Below are positions 53,732 through 64,000 of a DNA stretch of 64,000 nucleotides, one piece after another. The stretch is from positions 62,001 to 126,000 of the forward strand of contig JAMPIV010019863.1 of the NCBI GenBank assembly GCA_024509875.1, read 5' to 3'. The position numbers were made by a program, and so were the translations under genes. The notes below the pieces were generated by a model. The model searched no databases and had not been told where the DNA came from. It worked only from the letters and a program-made list of their open reading frames with translations. Origin of the DNA: Oreohelix idahoensis. Lineage: Eukaryota > Mollusca > Gastropoda > Stylommatophora > Oreohelicidae. Position 1 is the first letter of the stretch, and each line of letters starts with the position of its first letter.

Positions 53732-53743
53732 AAAAATATACTT
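53732..53743. repeat. Target site duplication of LINE-B (right copy)
   Basis: AAAAATATACTT, partner of 30529-30540. Confidence 0.88.
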
Positions 53744-55097
53744 GCAAGTATTTATTCTTTGTGGCAGGATGGTTCCAAAGGTAGGATCCGCACGGGGTGC
53801 CAAATATTTTAGGGACGCCTCTGATCGTGCCACATCCTTTAAGATCTCAGATCTTGAGAGCTGGACATGTATCGCTTTCAGGAGCACACATGTCAGTTGG
53901 CAAAACGATGCGTAATATAACCATGCATCACTTTTGGCCAAGGCAATGAGTGGACATACGGCAATACGTCCAAAATTGTATCCACTGCCGGCCGAATAAC
54001 ACAGTAGAGAGAAATGAGCGACACGGTGGACAGTAGAACGCATCGAGAAGTGACCGCCTCAAAGCTAGATATTCTACAAATATCTTAGCAGATGGGGTAT
54101 GTGACAAAATGAGGCGGCCTCTTCTCGATCTCTGTTTCACTACGGCAGTTTCAGTTTCACTTTTAGTACTGATTTTATTGCGTGCTTTTCAATTGTCGCA
54201 CTTTCTTTCTTTCTCTGCTATGTGTAGCAGATATTTGGTATTTTCATTCTGACACCCTTTTCTGGGATAAGTCGGGATGTCTGTTTGTTACCCATTTAGC
54301 TCACGGGTGCAGCCGACATCAGAATACAGATTAGCCATATAAATCGCTTATAAAGGCCAAGGTGCGTGACAGATAAGCGATTACTTGTCTGGGTGACACG
54401 TTTTAGACAGACATGGATGACCTAATCGCTTCCTGTCCGACTTATTATGACAAGATTACTTTAGATAGTAATAATTTGTTACACCTGAAACACATTGTCG
54501 TATGAGTTTACAGATGTGTTGGTGAGCTCACCTGCCAGGCAATCGGATATTTTCATACCATAAATGGGAGAAGTGAGCTCTGCATTACGTTCAAAATTTT
54601 TCCATGTCATTAATATTTTGAAATCCTCCCCCGCCCCCAACACACGTTTGAAAATGATTGAAGATTTTAAGTAGCTCCATAACAAACAGAGGCGGGGGTG
54701 GGACAGGAATATAACCAGACACGTTTAAGCGTTAAGACACTGTGAGATTCACGCTTGCCAAGACACAACCAGACTTGCCAGAAGTTAGAATTCAGAATTT
54801 CCATTTATCAGGCCGGACTTTGTGAAACAATCTTCAAGGACTTACATAGCCCAGGAAACCCATTTTAATAAGGAAGGCTGAGGAAACTGAAACACACGGA
54901 GTCATACAGGGAATTATCTTATAAAAGTAACGACCCCAGTACATGTGTAAGAGGCCTAATCAAGTGCCTTAACTTCATTTATCTGAGCAAAAAGTATGTG
55001 AGCCAGGATTGGCGTAAGTTGTCATTTTACATTCTATATTTTCCATTACTAACTTATGAACTAATATGTATATATTACCATGTGAATATTAATATGT
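53744..55097. other. Non-coding, nothing firmly recognised
   Basis: The first about 90 bases may continue the hAT-like sequence interrupted at 30528. The rest has only short ORFs without motifs. Confidence 0.4.
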
Positions 55098-55111
55098 GAA
55101 AATCGCTAGTG
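55098..55111. repeat. Target site duplication of LINE-D (left)
   Basis: GAAAATCGCTAGTG, exactly repeated at 55796-55809 after the TAAG tail. Confidence 0.92.
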
Positions 55112-55678
55112 AAATCCATGGTCATATCACGAGAAGAAAGAAGACATCAGATTAAGCTGGGAGAACAGGTCCTGGAGCAGGTAGACCACTTTAAATACCT
55201 CGGAGCTATTATTGACCGAAAGGGAGGCATCAAAGAAGAGTTGGCCACTCTAAAAGCAGCAGCTGGGAGACTTTTTCAGGCCATAAATCGCGGATTCCTC
55301 AGCAAGAGCGAGGTTGGTAAGAAAACGAAGATGGCTGTATACCGCTCCACATATGTCCCAGTCTTGACATATGGATGCGAGTCATGGGCAATGACTACAA
55401 CCCACAAAAGCCAGATCCAAACCTCAGAAATGAGGTATCTGAGGAAGGTGGTTGAAGTAACAAGAAGAGACATGGTACGCAACCAGACGATACGTCAAGG
55501 CCTTAAATCCCACCCCCTGCAGATCCAAGTAGAACAGTCCCAACTAAGATGGTTTGGCCATGTCTGCAGAATGGGAGAAGATCAGCTACCACGACAAGCA
55601 TGGGAAACAAAGAGCCAGGGATCCAGACCTCCAGGACGACCCAGAGTCCGCTGGGAGGACAACATTAGAAATCTTTGA
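55112..55678 (+). pseudogene. LINE-D reverse transcriptase, C-terminal fragment
   Basis: About 188 codons: GEQVLEQVDHFKYLGAIIDR, YGCESWAMTTTHKSQ, LRWFGHVCRMGED and RPPGRPRVRWEDNIR. The frame stops early at TGA 55676-55678 because of a small deletion relative to copy 1 (DNIRNL against DNIRQSLKDR). The ATG at the start is fortuitous, since it adjoins the target duplication. No RT catalytic residues are included. Confidence 0.85.
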
Positions 55679-55795
55679 AGGACCGAGGACTAGAATGGAA
55701 CCAGGCCAGGAGGAAGACAGCCGATAGGATGGTCTGGCACTCTCTCTTCCAAACCTCAACACCTCACAGTAGAAGGGGAACGACTAAGTAAGTAA
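55112..55795 (+). mobile_element. LINE with (TAAG)n tail, copy 2 (LINE-D), 5'-truncated
   Basis: 684 bp with a perfect 14-bp target duplication and a short TAAG tail. Only the last part of the RT gene and the 3' end are present. The sequence is close to that of copy 1 at 1-615. Confidence 0.92.
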
Positions 55796-56080
55796 GAAAA
55801 TCGCTAGTGGATGTCCAAGTCATTTGACGCTGGCAACCTCAGCATTTAGAATGATGATTCATGAGCTACAACATTTAGGGCTGGTGACCGCTTTATTGCC
55901 AGTTTCTTACAGAGAACTAAAAGCATAAAGTAGTCCCAAGTTTTATACAGAGCTGGGAGGGAAAGATGAAAGAAATTATGTACATTCTAATTATAATACT
56001 TACAGTTTAAACACAGTGGAGATGTAAATGTAAACATATTTTATCTGTACTAGTAACCTTTTAATTTAAATATAAAATAC

Positions 56081-56089
56081 AAGCTATTC
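56081..56089. repeat. Target site duplication of the (GAA)n retroposon (left)
   Basis: AAGCTATTC, repeated at 56401-56409. Confidence 0.8.
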
Positions 56090-56400
56090 TTCTTCTTCTT
56101 CCTCGTTCGCCCTGAAAAGGACGGTGGTTGCGTTGTGTCTGTTTACACCTAAGCTGTGATATCTGCACCTTTCGGTCGACACATCCGACTTCAGCACGGC
56201 ATTTTTTAGGGACCGGGTTTGCCTTCCCATTGCGATCCGCACTCGCTCAGCCAGACTGCACTGCTGCAGACTGTTTCCAGGACCACCACGTGGAGGTGGA
56301 GTGCGGTCTTGACCAGCTCTGGTTCGCTGGTCCTGATGAAAGCAGTACAGCTATGGGTCGCTGACTGCATTCCCTATTGCTGCATCTTGGGGTCCCAAAT
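56090..56400 (-). mobile_element. Short retroposon with (GAA)n tail
   Basis: 311 bp, minus orientation, ending in (GAA)n (seen as TTCTTCTTC at 56090-56101) and bounded by a 9-bp duplication. GC content is higher than the surroundings. No obvious tRNA promoter box; it could be a SINE or the 3' end of an unseen LINE. Confidence 0.75.
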
Positions 56401-56409
56401 AAGCTATTC

Positions 56410-56912
56410 AATTTAAATGGAAAGAAAGTTTTCGTTCGAGGGATTAAGTTTAATTGTCATCGAGGGTAAATTCTGAGATAGACGGGATGGTAGAATAGGA
56501 GAAAGGGGACACATAATTATGTGTCTCGAGACGCAATACTCAGGAGATCATTTTTTTCTCTATTCTTTTACCATAGTTGTTGGTGGTACCAGGAGGGAAC
56601 TAATCTCTGGAACGAAGTGAGGGTATAATTGAACTAACGTAGAAACGTGGGACCAGCTTCACAGTTACTTCTTGATTGTACTTGAAACGTGCTGCACCTG
56701 TAATCTTGACCAGAGACGTGAGAACTTCAGTGACCTATCTGCACAAAACCCATCAGCGGGAGCAGAAACTACTATTGGCAGCTAAGTGACACGTATAAGC
56801 TGCCAAAGTGAACTTTTAATACAAAACCTACTATCTTTCAATGATGAACATTTTTTTTAGCGACTATTCAATTATTTTAACCCTTTTTAAAATTAAATGA
56901 TTATTAAATCTG
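56410..56912. other. Non-coding, nothing recognised
   Basis: AT-rich, short ORFs only. Confidence 0.4.
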
Positions 56913-56932
56913 TTTGTTAATACTTACTTACA

Positions 56933-57385
56933 TAGTGGTTTCCCTTTTGCCGTGAGGTGTAGAGGTTTGAAGAGAGCGCGCCAGACTATCCTATCGGCTG
57001 TCTTCCTCCTGGCCTGGTTCTATTTTAGTCCTCGGTCCTTCAAAGACTGTCTTATGTTGTCCTCCCATCGGACTCTGGGTCGTCTTGGGGGTCTGGATCC
57101 CTGGCTCTTTGTTTCCCATGCTTGTCATTGTAGCCGATCTTCTCTCATTCTGCAGACATGGCCAAACCATCTTAGTTGGGACTGTTCTATTTGGGTCAGC
57201 AGGGGGTGGGATTTTAGGTCTTGACGTATCGTCTGGTTGCGGACCATGTCTCTTCTAGTTACTTCAACCACCTTCCTCAGATACCTCATTTCTGAGGTTT
57301 GGAACTGGCTTTTGTGGGTTATAGTCATTGCCCATGACTCGCATCCATCTGTCAAGACTGGGACATAGGTGGAGCGGTATACAGC
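56933..57385 (-). pseudogene. LINE-E reverse transcriptase, C-terminal fragment
   Basis: Frame 57355-57125 (CESWAMTITHKSQFQTSEMR, LRWFGHVCRMRED) continues, with a break near 57125, to the ETKSQGSR and RPPGRPRV-like segment on the minus strand. The upstream 60 codons (EQVDHFKCLRAFIDRKGG to GKKTKMAV) lie across the LTR at 59407-59591. Non-functional. Confidence 0.82.
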
Positions 57386-59406
57386 TGTGACAGTGTCAAT
57401 TAGTGATATTATGTGACCGTGTGCCCTGTATATGTCCTAGGACTGGTTGCGGCACCAATTAATAATATGTCACAGCTGGACTGAGTGTTTTAAAGACTGG
57501 TCCAAGAAGGCACCAATTAATAATATGTGTGACAGTGTCCGGTATATGAATATTGGCACTAATTGTTAACCAACGAACTAGGTGAATGGGGCAGACCTAG
57601 TCGTCGGATTTTCTATTTTGTCAATTTAGTCTATGACAATCTTCCAAGTAAGAGTATATCGTAATACTGGCCCTCACCGCCAGAGTTATTGATTCCTGGA
57701 TGATATTTTCTCAAACTTCCAACCTAAACTCGTTCCATCCCTTCTTGTGATGTTACTTAAGTGACAGCTTCGTATAGTAGTTAGTTTCTTTATGTCCAGT
57801 ATCTTGTTTACTCTAGCACTCAACAACCTTTGAGAGACTGAACCCAACTTGAAGAACGTTCCATCAAAACAAACATTTTATTTACATCTCATAAGTTCAT
57901 CATAACAGAGGCATGTGGTACAAATTCCAGGTACAAACATTTCCTAACTGTCTCTGGTATGTCCCATTCCTCCTGGGCACATTCATGTACCTATGCATAT
58001 ATATATATATATATATATATAGCTCTCTACCTGAGAACATTATCAGATATGGTTTATACCTATTTTCTTCCCTTAAGGCTGTTCCATTTATTCTGGCTTC
58101 TCCCAAGCCTTTCATCAACTCTTTCCTGAGTTTGTTTCTTTCATCTACTAATCCGGTCAGATTTGACTCGAATTAATCAAAATACCATCATATTAAAAGT
58201 CATATATGCAAATTGATACATTGGGTACACCTGTTGTAGTATCCTCATACTTGTACCTGCTAGAGAGCGCATGTTTCATCCTGTAAATACAATAACCTTC
58301 AATTTCTTACTCATCTCACTTGTAGCAGTCGATGTTGCAAAGTTCATTATACAATAGCCCAACACGGCAATTAAATCCACGTTCTTCTATAAACCTTCTC
58401 AGCTGCTTACTTAATCTCAGTTTATTCACCTCATAGTCAATTTTGTAGCTTCAGCTTCGTTTCTCATTGTTCTGGGCTCACTTAGTTGTAAGCGTCTTTA
58501 ACCTTGTAATACTTTATTTCAGCTTCTGAAATCATTCTATTCAATGTCTATCAAAAGTTATGAGTCAAAGGACCTACTTACTTTGGTTGCACCGAATCCT
58601 CACAACACTCATTTTTCTTACTATCACCCCTTATCACTAAACTTATATTTTAAACACAGTTCTGTCTTTCATAAGTGAATAGATTCTACTACTCTAACTA
58701 GGTCTATAGGATTCTTCAGAAGTATTCATTCTGTTTCTCACAGAAATGTAACTTGAGCCTGGCAGAAAACACATTCCTGCCACTCTACGTCCTTAACCAG
58801 GACTGCTTCCTCCGAAAAATGCGACCGCTCAACAGCGCGTCTAAATGAGTTCTCCTCTACAAAATCATTACTAGCTCATCTGTCCTTGTTTACGGTAAAT
58901 TTATTGGTTCCTCCTATTCTTCGCTCAGCTGAAAAATGTTCACGCTTATCCGCTGTGTAAACAACTCAGTGAAGTGTCATCCGTTGTCCTGGTAAACTTT
59001 TCACGTGCATATTTTTTCTCTCAACTCACTTAATCATATAAGGGAGGTAATTAACCATTGTCTCCCTTTGCATAATTTGACTTAACCTTATATTGTCTTC
59101 TCTAAAGCTTGCTATACAATTCTTATATGTACATTTTCTAAACCATAATTACCAACTCACCAAATCTACTTATGTGTAATTAAGCACTTTCCTCCCCTGA
59201 CTTTAATAATTAGAGTCTTCTCCCTTTGATCAAAGTATTACTTCACTCATATTATCCCCCTTTTAGCAAGACAAATAGTCTTTATTCAAATCCATTCTTA
59301 TTTCTTAAACCATTTTTCATACTTTCCCTCTTAACCAAAACCAAATCACCGCTTATAATTCCTGCTTGAGCATTCTATAATGCTCCTAGCAAAGTCAACG
59401 GTGACA
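57386..59406 (-). mobile_element. Diverged relative of the LTR-X LTR (solo), with repeated end
   Basis: 2021 bp inserted in LINE-E with a 4-bp (CAGC, possibly ACAGC) duplication at 57382-57385 and 59407-59410. Ends TGTGACAGTG / CGGTGACA as in LTR-X. Alignable blocks with 37539-39350 include AGGTGAATGGGGCAGACCTAG (57581), TCTTCCAAGTAAGAG, TACTGGCCCTCACCGCCAGAG and a CACGTGCAT block near 59003, but overall similarity is moderate. Near 57390-57555 the end region with a TTGGTGCC-like PBS occurs about three times. Contains a (TA)n tract at about 57999-58020. No ORF of note. Confidence 0.75.
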
Positions 59407-59591
59407 CAGCCATCTTCGTTTTCTTACCAACCTCTCTCTTGCTGAGGAATCCTCGATTTATGGCCTGAAAAAGTCTCCCAGCTGCTGCTTTTTGAGTGGC
59501 CAACTCTTCTTTGATGCCTCCCTTCCGGTCTATAAAAGCTCTGAGGCATTTAAAGTGGTCGACCTGCTCCCGGACCTGTTCTCCCAGGTTA
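59407..59591 (-). pseudogene. LINE-E reverse transcriptase, upstream piece
   Basis: About 60 codons: EQVREQVDHFKCLRAFIDRK, GIKEELATQKAAAGRLFQ, AINRGFLSKREVGKKTKMAV. It joins to 57385 after removal of the LTR. Confidence 0.85.
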
Positions 59592-59601
59592 TTTGTTAAT
59601 A

Positions 59602-60075
59602 TACACATTTAACTTCAATTCAATCATTTTAAATGTACTGCATGTTTGTCTCAGTCGGTTTGATAAACACACTCTAAACTGAGCTATACCAGAATACTAA
59701 GAATTCCACTGAGTAAATCAGGGTGGGGGCTTGACGAGCTAAAATTAAGAATTGCTTAATTCTTCACATAAGTTGTCATAGAATTAACGTGCTCAGCCAA
59801 TGCAGCATTGTTTTCGCTTTTCTGAATATCTTATGGATATACCCTTGGGATAGAAGCGTCATTAACGTGCTATCTACATCTCTGCCGAGAGTAATCGTAT
59901 GCAAAGGTAGACACCTTTAAAGCCTATATTAGATACTCTTGAGTTTTGGCCACTGTTGGACCACTATTGCAAAGCAGGGGAGGCAATACCATCACACTGG
60001 TTTCGTCTTGGCAAGCGTTGCGGCCACAAGGCTTTCCTCAGGGACAGACCAACAAAAGTCAGAAGGGAAAGAAAG
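59602..60075. other. Non-coding, nothing recognised
   Basis: Short ORFs only. Confidence 0.35.
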
Positions 60076-60190
60076 TGAGTTAAGTGGAGAACATGAAACT
60101 ATAAGACTCAAAGGCAGTTCAACGGACAATAGAAATGGCAGACAGAGAACTACAGATCATAGACCACAGCAGGTTCCTAGGAAAGTTAAA
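60076..60190 (+). pseudogene. LINE-F reverse transcriptase fragment (plus orientation)
   Basis: A short frame encodes ELSGEHETIRLKG, then TIEMADRELQIIDHSRFLGK, which matches the minus-strand fragment at 60360-60450 (TIEMAGRGLQIIDQSRLLGK). The two form an imperfect inverted repeat with about 150 bases between. Confidence 0.6.
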
Positions 60191-60204
60191 TGAGAGCTAG
60201 GAGA

Positions 60205-60495
60205 GCTAAATGACAGACCTGGTGGTACCCCTAGCCATTTCCTTGTGAACTTGTTGACCTTTTGCTCTATAGCTTCCACTGTACTGGTGCTTATTTCATA
60301 TATAAGCAGTGGCTCTAGCAATTTAGGTATCAACATGAACTGGAGGCACCTCAGTTTGAACTTTCCAAGGAGTCTGCTTTGGTCTATGATCTGTAGCCCT
60401 CTGCCTGCCATTTCTATTGTCTGTTGCACCGCCTTCGAGTCTTTTAATAAGTAGCCAGCTCGATAATTTTCATTCGGAATGCAGAAAAAATGCAT
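60205..60495 (-). pseudogene. LINE-F reverse transcriptase, C-terminal fragment (minus orientation)
   Basis: About 97 codons without stop: NENYRAGYLLKDSKAV, LQIIDQSRLLGKFKLRCLQF, MLIPKLLEPLLIYEIST and EQKVNKFTRKWLGVPPGL. The last motif is common after the RT core of a large invertebrate LINE family. The homologous part ends near 60205, where the frame runs into flanking sequence. No catalytic motif is included. Confidence 0.6.
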
Positions 60496-60540
60496 GTGAT
60501 CCCAGAGACACGAGATTTTAAATGCCTATGCGTGGCAGAG

Positions 60541-63500
60541 GTCTAGTCCAACATTTTCCTAGTTTAAATTTTTTTTTCCTGCAGTCACCTAAAGATCTAC
60601 CAGAGGATCCACTGTGGCTTACCTGTAGGCCGGGATCAACTGGTTGCCATCCATGGTTTTTTAAAAAAAAAAGGGGGGGGGGGGGGATTAAACTTGTAAA
60701 ATTCAAAACCAAAGAGCTTTTTACCTGGACATTTTTGTTACCCTTGTATTGTAACCGGAATATGGTCAAAAGAAAATGGGAAGTAATAAGAGAAACAATT
60801 AGGACGGAGATGTGTTGTGTCCCTTTAAGGAAATGGACAGATAATAATAGGAAAAGAGTTAAGTGGTACGAGTAGGCTCCCCTCAGTCATACGCCGACTG
60901 AGTAATAAGAAAAACACGGGAAGGAGTGAGCAAAGCTAGGGCTCACAACTTTAGCAAGAAAGCTGGTGAAAGGGTTTACAATAGGAGTTCCCAAAGGTTA
61001 GAGATCAGCAGTTCGAGACAAGATGTGAGAGAGGGCACTTCAAGAAAAGATAGCAAGAAGGACAGACCGAGCTAGTGTCCAGCAATTATTTTGCTGCACG
61101 TCTATGGCTAACCGACCTACTGCTCATATGTGTCGAAAGCACTCATACAAAAGAATATGTTATCAGAGAAAAGAAATATTTCTAAACAAGGAAGAATTGT
61201 GTTAGACTTTTTGGGGGAGACACTGTTATTCATTTACTATAAGGTACATAGTGATAGTTAAAAATCAGGGAATCAAGAACTAACTTGACCAACTGCGTCA
61301 TAACAGCATGAGATAGCAGAAGTGACTAAAGCAGATTGGAAATAATAATGATATAGACTTCTTGGGAAAAACAAGACTCCCTAATGGTCAGTCTAGTTCT
61401 AACAGTATACCGTACCAAGAAGAATAATTGAAGAAGTGACAGTTTTGATACAACGTTTCTGAGTATAACACAGTTTTGAACCACCAAGTCCAGTATAGCG
61501 GTTCTCAGCAAGGGCAAATGTTGTGTCACACGTACAAGAGAGATGTGAGAAACTATCTGAGAGAATGCTCATAAATCTTATCAAGAGAGATCGGCTAATG
61601 TACAGAATGCTGATTTTGTTTTCCTTTGCCTTATTTAATAAACCCTGAAATTTGAAGAAAAGTGTTTCATCGATTTTGTAAGGGTTGTCAGAGTCGAAAG
61701 ATCTTGTTTGTACTGTTGAAAAGTAAAGAAAACAGAGATAACAATTAACTGGAGAGGCAGAGATGGAACTATCACTATACAATTATCAACTACAAAGCTG
61801 CTTTGTCACATCATCATCAAGTAGCCACGGCCACATACTAGTGAAATAGAAAGAATAGTCTTTGTAGAAGTTTTTGGTTTGTTTTTTTATTTTATTTTTT
61901 TTCAAAATGATAGTAGACAGTTGATAAGGGTGGATTTAGGCTAAATGATAATGGTGCGCCACAATGCCAGGTACGTTAGCTCCGTATAAGATTGACGACC
62001 ACTTGCCACCCCTATCGACACCTGGTATTAAAGTGCAAGATGTAGGTGTCTTCTCTGATTTTAGGATGTTGCTGTGTATGTGGTAGTAGAACAGTTCACA
62101 GGGTATAACACAGGCAACATGATGTGTAGAGTCATAGAAATGGTAACTTCGTTGTATAATTTTTTTCCATTTATTGCACGCCACAAAACAGTCAGGATAT
62201 TTATATCATCAACATAGTTCAACGAGTTCAGCATTCAAAATCATAGAGTTCTAGTTCGTGAAGCTGTATAAATAATATATATAAATTCTGCAACAGTGTC
62301 AGCTGCAGATCATCACTGTTCATAGACAATAATAAATATTCCCTTTCTGATGCTAGCAGATCAGATGTATACAATCAGTCCGTTTACTGTCTGCACGTGA
62401 ATAGCATACATGGATTACAGGTCAGCTCGACCTTTATAATGTTTCTAAGTCTAACCATCTGACTTGGACGTGATCTCTGATATAACGAATCCTGGAACAC
62501 AGACAATAGTCTTGTTGGTCTAGAGCGACCCATATATATATAACTAGTTCAGGTATAAAGATACCGGTGACTTAATCCTAGTCAAAGTACCTCTCCATTT
62601 TGAATCACACAGGCGAGCAAAAAGGCGACAAAATGACGAACCTCTAGATGATAGCATAAAGTTCGATACAAGAGGAATTACCTTATTTCGGAAAATCAAC
62701 CATGAACATATGCCTCCAGGCAGGCTTGAATAATACTGGGAAATAGTCTAGTTTGCTAACTAACTCACAAAGACAATGTATTTCCCTCAGAAAATCACAA
62801 GACGCAGGTCGCGTCTGCTCGCTACTTAGACCATTTCTAAACTCCCCGAGCTGGCCGGAACAACAAACGAAAACCAAGTCGAGACATGCGCAGAACGACA
62901 ATCTCTGAGTCGCCGTTCACAATAAGACGATTCTAAGAACATTCGAGATAAAAGTCTTACACAGTCGCGCCTTTTATGGTCATGAAAAGAAGCGTTAAGA
63001 CAGGTTTTCAGACATCTACCATAGTTGACTGGTACTACCAAATAAGGAGATGTGGTCACGCTTCGTTCAAGAAATTATAGACCGAACGTGTCTCTATACA
63101 AGAGGAGGTAAACTCCTAAAAAATAGCAGTATCAATATTTCGGGTTCTGTCCCTTTGACTGTAAATATATATAATATACATTTCAGTCAAAAAATGATCA
63201 TACATACGAAAAATGTTTATACAAACGAAAAATAATAATGATCCGTGCGTAACATTACCGCACCCTCCCGGGAAAAAAAAAAAAGAAACATTTTTTTTTT
63301 TTTTTAAATCCTGGAGCCGGAAAAAAAAATCTAGGCTCCTAACGCACGTATGATGCGCGGATATATACCTAACAAATTAGCTCAACGCATGGAGCGACAC
63401 TGAGATCATATCTCAGATCCTTAGAGAAAAAATTTATCTAAGTATACGCTTATATATTCCAGGAAGGTGCCACCAACACACGCCACAATGATGGCAACAT

Positions 63501-63999
63501 CATAATGAAAATCAAATTATTCTCATACCAATATATGAAATTAAATATATTATTATGGTATCATACAATGTGTTGCAAATAGCGGTGTAATTTACTAATA
63601 TACCGCACTATATTATTACATTATATAAAGCAACAGTAATTAATAAGTAATACATGTGTTGATCTTCGTTGACATAAAACATTCAATAGAAGAAGATGTG
63701 GACATCATCCGCTCCCAATCTAGGACAGGACTTGATATCCTCAAAGTTCCACAATGGACATAAACTCGCAGACTTCAATGATGTGCTGCGAAAATATCAA
63801 TAACACAAATCTTAAAGACAACTGGTAAATCTCCTAATACAATCCTGAAAATAATTTATTTAAATGTGGCCGAGTGATCTTTTGGCCCGTATATCACTAA
63901 CTAAGCCTTCTTAGATAATTACATGGTACAATGTTATAAATTCCCCCCCAAAAAAGTGAGAAAAAAATCTACTAACATGTCATTATAATATTGGCTTGT
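60541..63999. other. AT-rich non-coding region
   Basis: No gene or known repeat recognised. Notable simple sequence: an A then G run at 60661-60688 and an A-rich/T-rich pair at 63271-63304. A short inverted pair CCGTGCGTAA (63243) / TAACGCACG (63339) encloses about 100 bp, and a weak MITE-like unit is possible. Remaining ORFs are short and without motifs. Confidence 0.4.
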
Positions 64000-64000
64000 A

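Larger units (their letters stand above)
56923..59591 (-). mobile_element. LINE with (TAAG)n tail, copy 3 (LINE-E), split by an LTR
   Basis: Minus-strand copy whose tail is at 56923-56932. A 10-bp duplication TTTGTTAATA lies at 56913-56922 and 59592-59601. The LINE sequence is 57385-56923 and 59591-59407, with the LTR-X-like repeat between. It is 5'-truncated at GEQVREQVDHF. Confidence 0.9.

Noticed and set aside
53928..54140. Short minus-strand ORFs between LINE-B and LINE-D
   Set aside because: No motif, no repeat partner and normal chance length for this composition.
63237..63355. MITE-like inverted pair around A- and T-runs
   Set aside because: The inverted match is only about 9-10 bases and no target duplication is visible; listed only as a remark in the terminal region.

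Overview
The window is eukaryotic (metazoan) genomic DNA made almost entirely of transposable elements. I see no convincing single-copy host gene, no rRNA or tRNA gene and no CRISPR. The families present are Ty3/Gypsy elements with a tRNA-Pro primer site and copia-like pol order, several APE-type LINEs, a Tc1 element, a hAT-like end and SINE-like retroposons. This mix suits an invertebrate, most likely a lophotrochozoan such as a mollusc, but the sequence alone does not fix the species.

Left part (1-20241): a 5'-truncated LINE with a (TAAG)n tail sits inside a minus-strand tandem array of a Gmr1-type Gypsy element. Three internal regions (copies A, B, C; period about 7.2 kb) share about 2.16-kb LTRs. 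Domain order is gag(coiled coil, SCAN-like capsid, CCHC) - protease - integrase - RT - RNase H, so integrase lies upstream of RT. All three copies carry disabling stops or frameshifts and a decayed primer binding site.

20242-31271: a 5'-truncated conventional Gypsy element (RT-RH-IN order, Gypsy-2) whose RNase H/integrase linker is split by a Tc1 element, then a 5'-truncated LINE (LINE-C), then intergenic DNA.

30432-53743: a nest of insertions. A possible hAT remnant holds an RTE-sized LINE (LINE-B, minus, 12-bp target site duplication). LINE-B is split by a plus-strand Gmr1-type element (copy D, 5-bp duplication, perfect tRNA-Pro primer site). Copy D is split inside RT by a 10.5-kb minus-strand LTR element, here called LTR-X. 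LTR-X itself holds a poly(A)-tailed SINE-like insertion in one LTR. LTR-X has 1.8-kb LTRs and no recognisable pol. It encodes three overlapping ORFs with DEK_C-like domains and a tandem array of TQT motifs of the dynein-light-chain (LC8) binding type, followed by an SR-rich open frame. It is the strongest candidate for an undescribed system here.

53744-64000: two more copies of the (TAAG)n LINE, one split by a diverged relative of the LTR-X LTR; a retroposon with a (GAA)n tail; pieces of a further LINE in opposite orientations; and about 3.5 kb of AT-rich sequence in which I recognise nothing. Most ORFs are broken, so the region looks like a transposon graveyard that still receives young insertions, a layout also seen in piRNA clusters (inference only).
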